Under the pieces are notes generated by a model. That model worked only from the letters and a program-made list of their open reading frames with translations. It ran no database searches and was not told the origin of the DNA. A DNA stretch of 58,218 nt from Castellaniella defragrans_A (GTDB taxonomy: Bacteria > Pseudomonadota > Gammaproteobacteria > Burkholderiales > Burkholderiaceae_B). The position numbers and the translations under genes were made by a program. The DNA lies in NCBI RefSeq assembly GCF_040394755.1, contig NZ_JBEBRQ010000015.1; one strand, given 5' to 3'. Shown here piece by piece: positions 36,679-45,292 of the stretch (positions are counted from its first letter, which is position 1; each line of letters opens with the position of its first letter).

Positions 36679-38787
36679 TCAGTACGTATAAGTCGCAGTC
36701 ACTCCAACCGTCCGTCCTGGCGCCACCTGCGCGAAATTCCCTACGGCGCCATAGGAGAATCCGTAGGTGCGATAGTCCCGATCCGTCAGGTTCTGGGCGT
36801 AGAGCATCAATTCCAGATTGCTGTTCGGGCTCCAGGCCAGACCCGCATCAACCAGGGTGTAGGCGCCCTGGCGCAGAGTATTGGCACTATCGAAGTAGTG
36901 CGCCCCCGTGCGGCGCACGGAAAGCTGAGGCCTCAAGACGGTATTGCCCACGGGCACATTGCCTTTGACCGCCAGCGTGAGGCCATACTTCGGCGCCATC
37001 GGCACCTCATTGTGCGTGCAGCCGGTGCAGGCACTGGAATCCTCGAAGCGGCGGAAGGTAGCGTCATTGACGAAGCCTCCCACGCTCAGGTTCCATCGCC
37101 GGGTGATATCCCATTCGGTGTTGAACTCCACGCCAATCGAGCGGGTATCGCCCACGTTCCTCAGCGTCTGGTTGCCCATGTCACCGTCGCCGTAGAGCTG
37201 CACATCCCTGCCATCCACACGGTAGACGGCGAGGCTGGCGCGCACATCGCGGCTTGAATAGCGCACCCCGGCTTCGTAGCTGATTGAACGTTCCCGGCCA
37301 TAACCCTTGGCGTCGTCCACGCTCGATGGCGCGAGGTTGTAGCCCAGCGGCTTGTAGCCTTGAGCCACATTGACGTAACCGCGCCAACTGGGGGAAAACT
37401 GGTAGCCCGCCGCAAGGTGGCCAAGCCAGGTTGTCTGGCTGGCGGAGGCCTGTCCTTGGAAGGCAGTGCCCATCATGTCACCCTGGAAACGGGTTCTGGC
37501 CTTGTCTTGTGTGAAGCGCAGGCCGGCGGTGACATCGGCCTTGGGCGTCAGGTGCCAGGTCACATCGCCATAGGCCGCCAGCGATTCGTTCCGGTTGCTG
37601 GAAGACGAATCCGTTACCCGGTAAAAGCCGGGAAGCACCATGTCAAATTGGTAGCCGCGAGACATATCCACTTCTTGCCGGTACAGGCCGAATACCGCAT
37701 CCCATGCACGGGAAGGCGCATCTTCTGCGGGGTTCGGCCGCGTCGACAGACGCACTTCCTGGGTATTCTGTTTCCAGTGTTCCGAGAACTGTGGGAAATA
37801 GGCACCCAGCGGCCAATGGCGCGCGGTCTGCACCCGCTGGCTGCTGGCAATGACGCTCAGACGCCATAGATCGAAGTCATATTGCCCGTTGACGGCGAAA
37901 CTGTTGGCGCAGCGCTGTTGATAGTAGTCGCGATAGGCCTCGGGCAGGTTGGCCAGCACGTACGCCCTGCGGGACGTGTAGTCGTCGAACAGCGTATAGA
38001 CCTCCTGATTTCCCGTGGCGCAATCGCGCCCGGCGCTCAGGCCCAGTTCCCATGGGCTGCCTGTCGGGGCCAGGCGCAGCTTGACATGGCCGGCGCGCGA
38101 GCGCACGCCACCCAGATGATCACTGCCGATGATGTCGCTTCGTATGTCGCCGTTGACGCGATTGTTCAGAAGAGATACCGAGCCATATAGCAGATCCTCG
38201 ACCAGCGGCCCTGAACCCTCAGCCTGCAACTGATAGCCATCACGGCTCGATACTCCGGCGCGAGCGACAAATCGAGGCGTGTTGTCCGGTTTTTGGGTCA
38301 CGATGTTGAGCACACCGCCTTGGGCGCTCTTGCCATACAGCGTGCCTTGCGGACCCTTGAGCAACTCTACTTGTTCGACACCAAGCAACGACTGGGCGGC
38401 AAAGATCGGCAACTGCGGCACCCCGTCCACATAGACGGTCAGCGCCGGGTTATAGAAATCCTGAGCGGACGTGACCCCCCGCAGGGTAATGATCGGAAAC
38501 AGAAACGTGGCACTGTGCGACAGGTACAGATCGGGGAACACCCGGTCCAGCTCCATGGTTGAATTCACCTGGGCATCCTCCAGGGTCAGGCGGTCGGCCA
38601 CGCGGGCGGCACCATTGAGTTGATCCAGGGTTGCGCCGCGTTTGCTGGCGGATACCACGACAGGGGAAAGCGACGGAACATCCCCGGCTTCCGATGTCGC
38701 CTCCTGTGCCTGCGCGGTAGCCATCCCGGTCAAGGGATGGAGCGAGATCAGCGCAAGACTGAGAAGACGCAATTTGAAGGGAGGCAT
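36679..38787 (-). CDS. fyuA: TonB-dependent receptor of the FyuA (yersiniabactin/pesticin) type
   Basis: This 702-residue outer-membrane receptor has a signal peptide ending near AQAQEAT and a TonB-box/plug start PVVVSASKRGATLDQ. The plug segments ITLRGVTSAQDFYNPALTVY, VDGVPQL and LLKGPQGTLYGKSAQGG closely follow Yersinia FyuA. The barrel also matches FyuA (DLGG-type loop, VKLRLAP, NVAQGYKPLGYN, QNLTDRDYRTYGFSYG). It imports Fe-yersiniabactin or a related phenolate-thiazoline siderophore. CAGGAGAATAAAAC precedes the ATG. It is the last gene of the ybtX-ybtP-ybtQ-fyuA transcript, 3 bp after ybtQ. Confidence 0.9.
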   Translation of the reverse strand: MPPFKLRLLSLALISLHPLTGMATAQAQEATSEAGDVPSLSPVVVSASKRGATLDQLNGAARVADRLTLEDAQVNSTMELDRVFPDLYLSHSATFLFPIITLRGVTSAQDFYNPALTVYVDGVPQLPIFAAQSLLGVEQVELLKGPQGTLYGKSAQGGVLNIVTQKPDNTPRFVARAGVSSRDGYQLQAEGSGPLVEDLLYGSVSLLNNRVNGDIRSDIIGSDHLGGVRSRAGHVKLRLAPTGSPWELGLSAGRDCATGNQEVYTLFDDYTSRRAYVLANLPEAYRDYYQQRCANSFAVNGQYDFDLWRLSVIASSQRVQTARHWPLGAYFPQFSEHWKQNTQEVRLSTRPNPAEDAPSRAWDAVFGLYRQEVDMSRGYQFDMVLPGFYRVTDSSSSNRNESLAAYGDVTWHLTPKADVTAGLRFTQDKARTRFQGDMMGTAFQGQASASQTTWLGHLAAGYQFSPSWRGYVNVAQGYKPLGYNLAPSSVDDAKGYGRERSISYEAGVRYSSRDVRASLAVYRVDGRDVQLYGDGDMGNQTLRNVGDTRSIGVEFNTEWDITRRWNLSVGGFVNDATFRRFEDSSACTGCTHNEVPMAPKYGLTLAVKGNVPVGNTVLRPQLSVRRTGAHYFDSANTLRQGAYTLVDAGLAWSPNSNLELMLYAQNLTDRDYRTYGFSYGAVGNFAQVAPGRTVGVTATYTY

Positions 38788-38790
38788 GTT

Positions 38791-40602
38791 TTATTCTCCT
38801 GTTGAGTCAAAATTTCGTTCCGCGCCTCGGGCGGCATGCCAGTTCTTGGCGCTTTGCTGGGCCTGCCACATGCGGGCATAGCGGCCTTTTCCCGCCAGCA
38901 GTTCGGCATGCCTGCCGGCCTCGATGACTTTTCCGTCGTCGATCACCAGAATCTGGTCGGCGGCGGCAATGGTGGACAGGCGGTGGGCGATGACGATCAC
39001 CGTACGTTCGCGCACCAGCGCGTCGATGGCGGTCTGCACCGCCACCTCGCTTTCGGTATCCAGTGCGGCGGTGGGCTCGTCCAGGATGACGATGGGGGCG
39101 TTCTTGAGCATGGCGCGGGCAATGCTGATGCGCTGGCGCTCGCCGCCCGAAAGCCTGCCGCCGACGTCCCCCACCCGCGTGGCGTAGCCTTCGGGCAAGC
39201 GGGTGATGAACGCATGGCAATGCGCGGCGCGGGCGGCGGCTTTGACTTCTTCATCCGTGGCATCGGGTCGGGCCATGCGGATATTGGCCAGGATGGTGTC
39301 GTCGAACAGGTACACATCCTGGAACACCACCGAAATCAGGTTGTTGAGCGTCTCCGGCGCGATGGCGCGAATGTCTGCGCCGCCGATCGTGATACGCCCG
39401 GCCTGTGGGTCGGCATGGCGCATCAGCAAACGGGTTAGCGTGGTCTTGCCGGACCCTGACGGCCCCACCAGCGCCGTCAGGCTGCGCTCGGGCACTTGGG
39501 CGGACAGGTCGCGCAGCGTCGGCGTATCGGACGAAGCATAGGCAAACGACACTCCATCGAAAGCGACCTCGAAACTCTGAGGCGCCTGCGTCGGCGTCTG
39601 CTGCGGCAATGGGGCAATTTCCAGCAATGCATCGATTTTGCCCAGCGCGGCTTCGATCAGGTCGATCATCTTGGAATACAGCACAAACGTTGCCAACGGC
39701 TCGCTGAAGCGCACGACGATGACCATCAGCGCCGCCAGCACGGCAATATCCAGAGAACCCTGCACGACGAACACGGCGCCCAGGAACACCACCAGCAGAA
39801 TCGCCAGCTCCATCACCGTGGCCAGGATCAGGTTCGGCTTGGCCCCTTTCTGCTGGCCGATGGTCTGGATCTTTTCCAGGTACAGGAAGCTGGCATGCAG
39901 GCGTTCTGCTTTTTCCCCGATGCAGCAGGCCGCACGCAGTACCGGCAGGCCCTGGGCATATTCGAGAATGTCCGCGCTGGTTCGCTCATTGGCATCGGCC
40001 AGCATGCGCATGCCACGGCCATAGGCCGGACGGCGCCAGCGGTACAGCGGGATCAGCAGCGGGAACACCAGCAGCAGGATCACTCCCATGCGCCAGTCGA
40101 AATACAAGGCCGCCAGCGCCGCCGTGACGGGCGTCACCAAGGCGGTGGCCATCATGTTGGCAATCGTCAGGATGTAGTTGAGCGTCTCATCCACGTTTCC
40201 CAGCAAGGTCGTGTTGACGCCGCCGGACCGCTTGTCCTGCAGTACTTCCAGCGGGATGCGGCGCAATTGCGCGCCCAGTTCGGAACGTAATTCATACGTG
40301 CTGCGCACCATATCGCCGCGATAATCGAAACCTTGCGCCCACCAGCGGATCACCGTGCTGGCCAGCATCAGGGCCGTTGTCGCCAATAGCCATGGCAACG
40401 CCGCACGCCAGCTGGCGTGCGGTATCAGCGTCTGGAAGATGGGTATCAGGCACCCCAGCGCCAGGCCCTGCGCGATGGCTGCCGCCGCCAGGCCCATCAG
40501 GCTGGCGCGCAGCCCGGGGGCACGGCTGCGGGCGCTAGTCATCAATTGACGCCAGGTCTCACGCAGGGGCGTGACGCGCTGGCCGGGTTCTGGAATGCTC
40601 AT
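38791..40602 (-). CDS. ybtQ: YbtQ-like fused ABC transporter (permease + ATPase)
   Basis: This 603-residue inner-membrane half-transporter has six membrane segments in the first 330 residues and a C-terminal ATPase. Walker A is LVGPSGSGKTT, the signature LSGGERQRISIARAM and Walker B IVILDEPTAALD, followed by the switch IAHRLSTI. It has an exporter fold, yet YbtP/YbtQ of Yersinia act as an importer that takes Fe-yersiniabactin across the inner membrane. Pairing with the next gene upstream, which encodes the other half, and with fyuA supports the YbtQ assignment. Its ATG overlaps the ybtP stop. Confidence 0.88.
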   Translation of the reverse strand: MSIPEPGQRVTPLRETWRQLMTSARSRAPGLRASLMGLAAAAIAQGLALGCLIPIFQTLIPHASWRAALPWLLATTALMLASTVIRWWAQGFDYRGDMVRSTYELRSELGAQLRRIPLEVLQDKRSGGVNTTLLGNVDETLNYILTIANMMATALVTPVTAALAALYFDWRMGVILLLVFPLLIPLYRWRRPAYGRGMRMLADANERTSADILEYAQGLPVLRAACCIGEKAERLHASFLYLEKIQTIGQQKGAKPNLILATVMELAILLVVFLGAVFVVQGSLDIAVLAALMVIVVRFSEPLATFVLYSKMIDLIEAALGKIDALLEIAPLPQQTPTQAPQSFEVAFDGVSFAYASSDTPTLRDLSAQVPERSLTALVGPSGSGKTTLTRLLMRHADPQAGRITIGGADIRAIAPETLNNLISVVFQDVYLFDDTILANIRMARPDATDEEVKAAARAAHCHAFITRLPEGYATRVGDVGGRLSGGERQRISIARAMLKNAPIVILDEPTAALDTESEVAVQTAIDALVRERTVIVIAHRLSTIAAADQILVIDDGKVIEAGRHAELLAGKGRYARMWQAQQSAKNWHAARGAERNFDSTGE

Positions 40603-42371
40603 GCCCGTTCTCCCTGCAGCGCCCAGTCCCGCGCTTTTTCATAGTTGCTCCATAGCCGTGCATACACCTTTCCTTGCGCGACCAGTGCATCGTGCCGGCC
40701 GCGCTCGGCCAGCTGGCCTTGATCGAACACCAGGATCTGGTCCGCATCGCGGATGGTGGAGAGTCGATGCGCCACCATCAGCACGGTCTTGCCACGCATC
40801 AGGTTGGAGAGCGCCGCTACCAGCGCGGCCTCGTTTTCCGGGTCGGCAAAGGCCGTGGCTTCGTCGAGCACCAGGATGGGCCGGTTCTGCAGGATGGCGC
40901 GGGCGATGGTGATGCGCTGGCGCTGCCCGCCGGAGAGAAACACGCCCCGTTCACCGGCCGGCGTGTCATAGCCTTGCGGCAAGCGTTCGATGAAGTCATG
41001 GGCCTGGGCGGCGCGCGCGGCGGCCATGACCTCATCCATCGTGGCGCCTTCGATTCCCAGGCGGATGTTGTTGGCGACCGTATCGGCAAACAGAAAGGTA
41101 TCCTGGAACACGAACGCCACGTGCCGCATCAGGGCGTCGGGCAACATCTCGCGCACATCCACGCCCCCAATCTTGATGCTTCCTGCGCTGACATCCCAGA
41201 AACGCGGGATCAGTCGCGCCACCGTGGTTTTGCCCGCACCGGACGGCCCCACCAGCGCCGTCACCGTGCCCTGCGGGACCTTGAAGCTCACGTTCTGCAG
41301 CGCCAGGGGTGCGTCGCTCGTGTAGCGAAAATCCACCTGATCGAAACAGACCGACCCATCCACGGGCGTCCTGGCCTGCTGCCCCTGAGGCTGCGGCAGT
41401 TCCGGTTCGGCCATCACCTCATGAATGCGGTGGATGCTCATCTGCGTCTTGGCCACCAGATGCTTGAGCGACATCAGCGGCAGCAGCGATTCGGCCATGC
41501 CGGTGCCCATCAGCAACACCGCCAGCCAGGTGGCCGTGTCCAACGCATCACGGCTGATCAACCAGGCGCCCAGCCACACCAGCACCGCCAGCGTGGGTAA
41601 AGGGTTGAGGATTGCCACCGACAAGCGCGACGAAAATCCGGCCATGCGATACCACTGCAGCACCACTTCCATGAATCCATCGAGGGCGCGCTGGTAGCGC
41701 TGGAACGTGGTCGTGCCGGTATCGAAGGTGCGCACTACCGGCATCGCCTGGACATACTCCACGATGGCCTTGCTCACATTCTCGCCAGCGGCGTGATAGC
41801 GCTGCATCATGTCGCCGCTGCCACGCATGGTCAGCGATACCGCCGCCATCCCCGCCGCCAGCACCGCGGTGGCGGCCAGCGCCAGACGCCAGTCCAGCCA
41901 CCACAGCAGCACAAACGTCAGCACCGGCGACACATAGGCCCGTGCGTACAGAGGCGTGCTGTCGGCCACGAACACATGCAGCGCCTTCACGTCATCCATG
42001 ATCACCTTGGTCAGCGCGCCGGAGCCGGTCTGCTGCACATAGCCCAGCGGCACGCGCGCCAGATGCTGGGCCAGATCGGTGCGCAGCCGCGTTTCCAGGC
42101 GGAAGGCGGCGTAGTGCGACTGATTGAATGCCGACAGGCGCAATACAAAGGCCAGCGCAGTCAGCACAGCCGCCAGGCCCAGCGGCAGCCAGGGCCACCG
42201 GCCGGGCTCGGCGAGCAGGGCGTGCACCGCCCAGGCCAGTACCGCCAACGCCCCCAGGGTGCAGGCGGCGGCCAGCCCGGCCAGCATCATGGCGAACCGG
42301 ATCTGGCCTTGTACCGGCCGCATGATGGCCCAGACGCTTGCGCCTGTCCCGACGCGTTGCTTATCCGACAT
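40599..42371 (-). CDS. ybtP: YbtP-like fused ABC transporter (permease + ATPase)
   Basis: This is the partner half-transporter, about 590 residues. It has six membrane segments then an ATPase domain with LVGPSGAGKTT, LSGGQRQRITIARAI and ILVLDEATAFAD, where Phe-Ala-Asp replaces the usual Ala-Leu-Asp at the D-loop, a feature shared with YbtP relatives. ATG 42371 is supported by AAGGAG six bases upstream; a longer frame to 42443 lies inside ybtX. It overlaps ybtX by 11 bp and ybtQ by 4 bp, so the three are tightly coupled. It probably forms a heterodimer with YbtQ. Confidence 0.88.
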   Translation of the reverse strand: MSDKQRVGTGASVWAIMRPVQGQIRFAMMLAGLAAACTLGALAVLAWAVHALLAEPGRWPWLPLGLAAVLTALAFVLRLSAFNQSHYAAFRLETRLRTDLAQHLARVPLGYVQQTGSGALTKVIMDDVKALHVFVADSTPLYARAYVSPVLTFVLLWWLDWRLALAATAVLAAGMAAVSLTMRGSGDMMQRYHAAGENVSKAIVEYVQAMPVVRTFDTGTTTFQRYQRALDGFMEVVLQWYRMAGFSSRLSVAILNPLPTLAVLVWLGAWLISRDALDTATWLAVLLMGTGMAESLLPLMSLKHLVAKTQMSIHRIHEVMAEPELPQPQGQQARTPVDGSVCFDQVDFRYTSDAPLALQNVSFKVPQGTVTALVGPSGAGKTTVARLIPRFWDVSAGSIKIGGVDVREMLPDALMRHVAFVFQDTFLFADTVANNIRLGIEGATMDEVMAAARAAQAHDFIERLPQGYDTPAGERGVFLSGGQRQRITIARAILQNRPILVLDEATAFADPENEAALVAALSNLMRGKTVLMVAHRLSTIRDADQILVFDQGQLAERGRHDALVAQGKVYARLWSNYEKARDWALQGERA

Positions 42372-43638
42372 GCACGGCTCCTTGAGAGGATGAGGGTGCG
42401 CTTTTCTCCGAGCGCGCATGGCGCCACACAACCCCGGTTGCAATGACTGTCAACGCTGACGCCAGGCCAAAGCAGAAGTGGTAACCCAGGTGCCCGGCCA
42501 GCCAGCCGCCTGCCACGCCCCCCGCCATGGCGAGCAGCGCGTCAGCGCTCTGAAAAACCGTGAAGTCCACCCCCGCCTGCAGCGCAGAGGTCAGATTCAT
42601 CAGTGCCGAATACAGCGCGACCCAGAGGCAGCCCAGCACCGCGAAGGTCAGGCCGACCAGAATCGTCAAGACCGTCAGCGAAGCGACGGGCGCAGCCAGC
42701 GTCAAAGCCAGCAGCACGCTGGCCTTGAGGCCGGCCGCGATCCAGACCGCCTGCCAGCCTGGGGCGGCACGCACCAGCAACCCGCCCAGCACGGAGCCCG
42801 TCAGCCCCGCGCCGATATGCAGCGAACCGAACAGCCAGCCCACCTGTTCCAGGCTCATGCCGCGATCCAGCATGAATGGGCCGAACATGCCCAGCGTCAG
42901 CCGTACGCCGACACTCGACAGCAACATCAGCAGCAGGCCGGTCTGAACCTGCGGGCGCCGCAACGCGTATAACAGGCCGGGTTGATGATCGACGGCCAGC
43001 GCTTGATCGCGCGCCGGCTCTCGCAGATACAGCATGGGCAGCCCCAATAGCACGATGGCCAGGCCCGCGGCCACCAGCGCCGTGGGCCAGCCCGCCTTGC
43101 CCGCCACCAGCAGAAAACCGCCTGCCCCCAGCATGGCACCGATATAACTGCCGCCGACTTGTGCCACATTGCCCCAGCCACGCCGTTGTCCGGCCAACTG
43201 CTCGACCGTGAAGCCGTCGCATGCCACGTCGGTGCTCGCCGCCACCACCGCTGCCAACAGCAGTCCGGCCAGCAGCCACGCGGCAAAGCTGTCGAGCGAT
43301 GCATGACCTGCCAGGCCGGCCAGCCCCAGCGTCACCAGGATGGCCGCCATCACCCACTGGCCTGCCAGCACCAGTAACCGCGACCGGCGCTCCACCCGCC
43401 CGGGGGGCAGGCGCATGCGCTCCACCCGTGGCGCCCAGAGAAAACGAATACCCCATGGCACCCAGAGCAGGGCGGTCAAACCCGCCACCGTCAGGGAGGC
43501 TCCCTCACTGCGCAGTAACGACGGCAGCGCCTGTGTGGTCAGTGCCGTGACGATGGTCTGGCTGATATAGATGCCGGCGATGGCTGGCAGAACCTGGGCC
43601 ACCGTGAGGCGGTGTGGAGCGGAAGGAAATGTTGACAT
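42361..43638 (-). CDS. ybtX: YbtX-like MFS membrane protein
   Basis: This major facilitator superfamily protein of about 425 residues has twelve hydrophobic segments. It begins TVAQVLPAIAGIYISQTIVTAL and has LLWVPWGIRFLWAPRVERMR between TM2 and TM3, followed by segments resembling signal-transducer/AmpG-like MFS. In Yersinia, ybtX follows ybtPQ and its product has been linked to zinc as well as siderophore functions. Here it leads the operon. Starts at 43638, 43674 and GTG 43707 are open; homology begins soon after 43638. It is divergent from ybtA across a Fur box. Confidence 0.83.
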   Translation of the reverse strand: MSTFPSAPHRLTVAQVLPAIAGIYISQTIVTALTTQALPSLLRSEGASLTVAGLTALLWVPWGIRFLWAPRVERMRLPPGRVERRSRLLVLAGQWVMAAILVTLGLAGLAGHASLDSFAAWLLAGLLLAAVVAASTDVACDGFTVEQLAGQRRGWGNVAQVGGSYIGAMLGAGGFLLVAGKAGWPTALVAAGLAIVLLGLPMLYLREPARDQALAVDHQPGLLYALRRPQVQTGLLLMLLSSVGVRLTLGMFGPFMLDRGMSLEQVGWLFGSLHIGAGLTGSVLGGLLVRAAPGWQAVWIAAGLKASVLLALTLAAPVASLTVLTILVGLTFAVLGCLWVALYSALMNLTSALQAGVDFTVFQSADALLAMAGGVAGGWLAGHLGYHFCFGLASALTVIATGVVWRHARSEKSAPSSSQGAVHVG

Positions 43639-43748
43639 GCAAGAAGAATCCGCGGCGGCAATGGCCGACGTCATGAGTTGTTGCTCGATGGCCAAGCGCG
43701 ATTTCACGCTGCGGCCTCTAGTGTTCAGCGGCCTGCCTTGGACGTATA

Positions 43749-43770
43749 CTGATAATGGTTATCATTACCA
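43749..43770. promoter_or_regulatory. Fur box between ybtX and ybtA
   Basis: GATAATGGTTATCATTACC at 43751-43769 fits the 19-bp Fur consensus at nearly all positions. It sits between the divergent ybtX and ybtA genes and can control both, as Fur does for the ybt genes of Yersinia. Confidence 0.8.
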
Positions 43771-43829
43771 AATTGAACAGGACGCGCTAACGGTTTACGG
43801 AAAAAATTTGATGTTTTCAGGATAAATTT

Positions 43830-44846
43830 ATGGTGGGGATCGCAGAGCCGGGATCAGGCCAGACAGCACTTGAACCAAGCACACTGCAGGAATATGGCCT
43901 TGAAGGCGTCCCTGAGGACTGGCGGCACGCCGTATACATGTATCAGCCTTGCGAAGGCCTCTACATCAGCTGCGTCAGTGGCCGTCCTGAAGGCAAGTGG
44001 TCTTTTCAGGCGAAAGGGCCGGCAGCCTTCAGTGTCAACATCCTGCTCGAAGGCCACATCCAGACCGCCTTCGACGACGGTGCGATAGTGGATGTCAGCG
44101 CCGGCTCTACCCTCCTGATGGCATCGGGCGAACCCGCCTCCGGCTGGGATGTGCTCGATGGCCAGACCGATGGCGCCTTCCGTCTGGTCAGCATTCACAT
44201 GCCCCAGGAAGCCATGGCCAATCTGACCGGGCTGCACATGGACGATCTGCGTCGGCGCGCCCGTGCACTGTCAGGCGACCAGCCGCATATCGATGCCTTC
44301 CTGGGCGTGGTGCCATCCTCCAGTACCCTGCGGCGCGTAGCCTGCGACCTACTCGGCCTCGGCTGCAACTATGCTGGACCCTGCCTGTCCCGCGACCTGT
44401 ACCTGCGCGCCAAGGCGATGGAAGCCATTGCCTGCTTCCTGCAGGAGCACCTGGAACCGGCCGCTATGCCATTGCCTGTGCCAGCCGACCGGCAGCGGTT
44501 GATCGAAGCGCGCGCACTGCTGGAAAAAAACTACAGCCAGGAGTGGACCGTTCAATCGCTGGCGCGCGCCGTGGGCCTGAACGAAAAGCGCCTGCAGCAA
44601 GGCTTCCAGGCGCTTTATGGGTGCCCGGTGCATGCCTGCCTGACGCGCATCCGGCTCAACGCCGCGGTTGCCCTGCTCAAGCGGGGTACCAGCGTTACCG
44701 AGACCGCCGCCTGCTGCGGATTCGGCAACCTCAGTCACTTCAGCCGGATGTTCCGCGGCCATACCGGCATCACGCCGAAGCAATGCGCACTGGGAATCAG
44801 CCCGCGCATTGCGCAGCAAGACAGCTCGGCGGTGCGTTTGTTCTGA
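43830..44846 (+). CDS. ybtA: YbtA-like AraC-family transcriptional activator
   Basis: This 338-residue regulator has an N-terminal ligand/dimer region (KWSFQAKGPAAFSVNILLEGH) and a C-terminal AraC/XylS double helix-turn-helix: EWTVQSLARAVGLNEKRLQQGF, then SVTETAACCGFGNLSHFSRMFRGHTGITPKQC. In Yersinia, YbtA with siderophore activates fyuA and ybtPQXS and represses itself. The location and divergence here suggest the same circuit. AGGA lies 8 bp before the ATG. The product ends QDSSAVRLF. It could also be read as a PchR-like regulator; PchR and YbtA are related. Confidence 0.87.
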   Translation: MVGIAEPGSGQTALEPSTLQEYGLEGVPEDWRHAVYMYQPCEGLYISCVSGRPEGKWSFQAKGPAAFSVNILLEGHIQTAFDDGAIVDVSAGSTLLMASGEPASGWDVLDGQTDGAFRLVSIHMPQEAMANLTGLHMDDLRRRARALSGDQPHIDAFLGVVPSSSTLRRVACDLLGLGCNYAGPCLSRDLYLRAKAMEAIACFLQEHLEPAAMPLPVPADRQRLIEARALLEKNYSQEWTVQSLARAVGLNEKRLQQGFQALYGCPVHACLTRIRLNAAVALLKRGTSVTETAACCGFGNLSHFSRMFRGHTGITPKQCALGISPRIAQQDSSAVRLF

Positions 44847-45292
44847 TCTTGTCGGCCCCCGGAGGGCCATGCGCCGCCATCCCGTACGGCGCTGGTACCC
44901 TGCATGGTGGTTATGGCGACTACCGTGATGCGCTACAAAGCGCTCCAGCCGTCGCAACGAACGCGCCGCAACAAAAATCCTCGATTCGTCATTTTTCTGG
45001 AAACCGATCGATCTAAATCAGTCACTGATAGGTGTCCGATCATGTGAAAATCAACCTCTTGGCGCCTGGTGTTTCTGATGGCGGTTCTACTCGTTGTCAT
45101 TTTTTTAACCATCGGTTTGATGGGCCACCTTTCGCTTGAACATCGTCGTGTATTTTTGACGTGGAACCTTGTGCGTGCTGAATCTCCGATGCTCATGGTT
45201 TTAATCAGTATCGTAGATATCCGGAATTCGTGGGCAATCGCGATTTCATGTTGGCGTGCAATTGGAATATCGACATCAAGGAATTGAAGCAT
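44847..45292. other. Intergenic region before the ankyrin-repeat gene
   Basis: A weak hairpin (GGCCC-CCGGA-GGGCC at 44854-44868) follows ybtA and may end its transcript. An open frame at 45069-45287 (GTG start, one strong hydrophobic stretch FLMAVLLVVIFLTIGLMG) ends 5 bp before the ankyrin gene and could be a small membrane protein, but support is weak. Nothing else is recognised. Confidence 0.35.
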
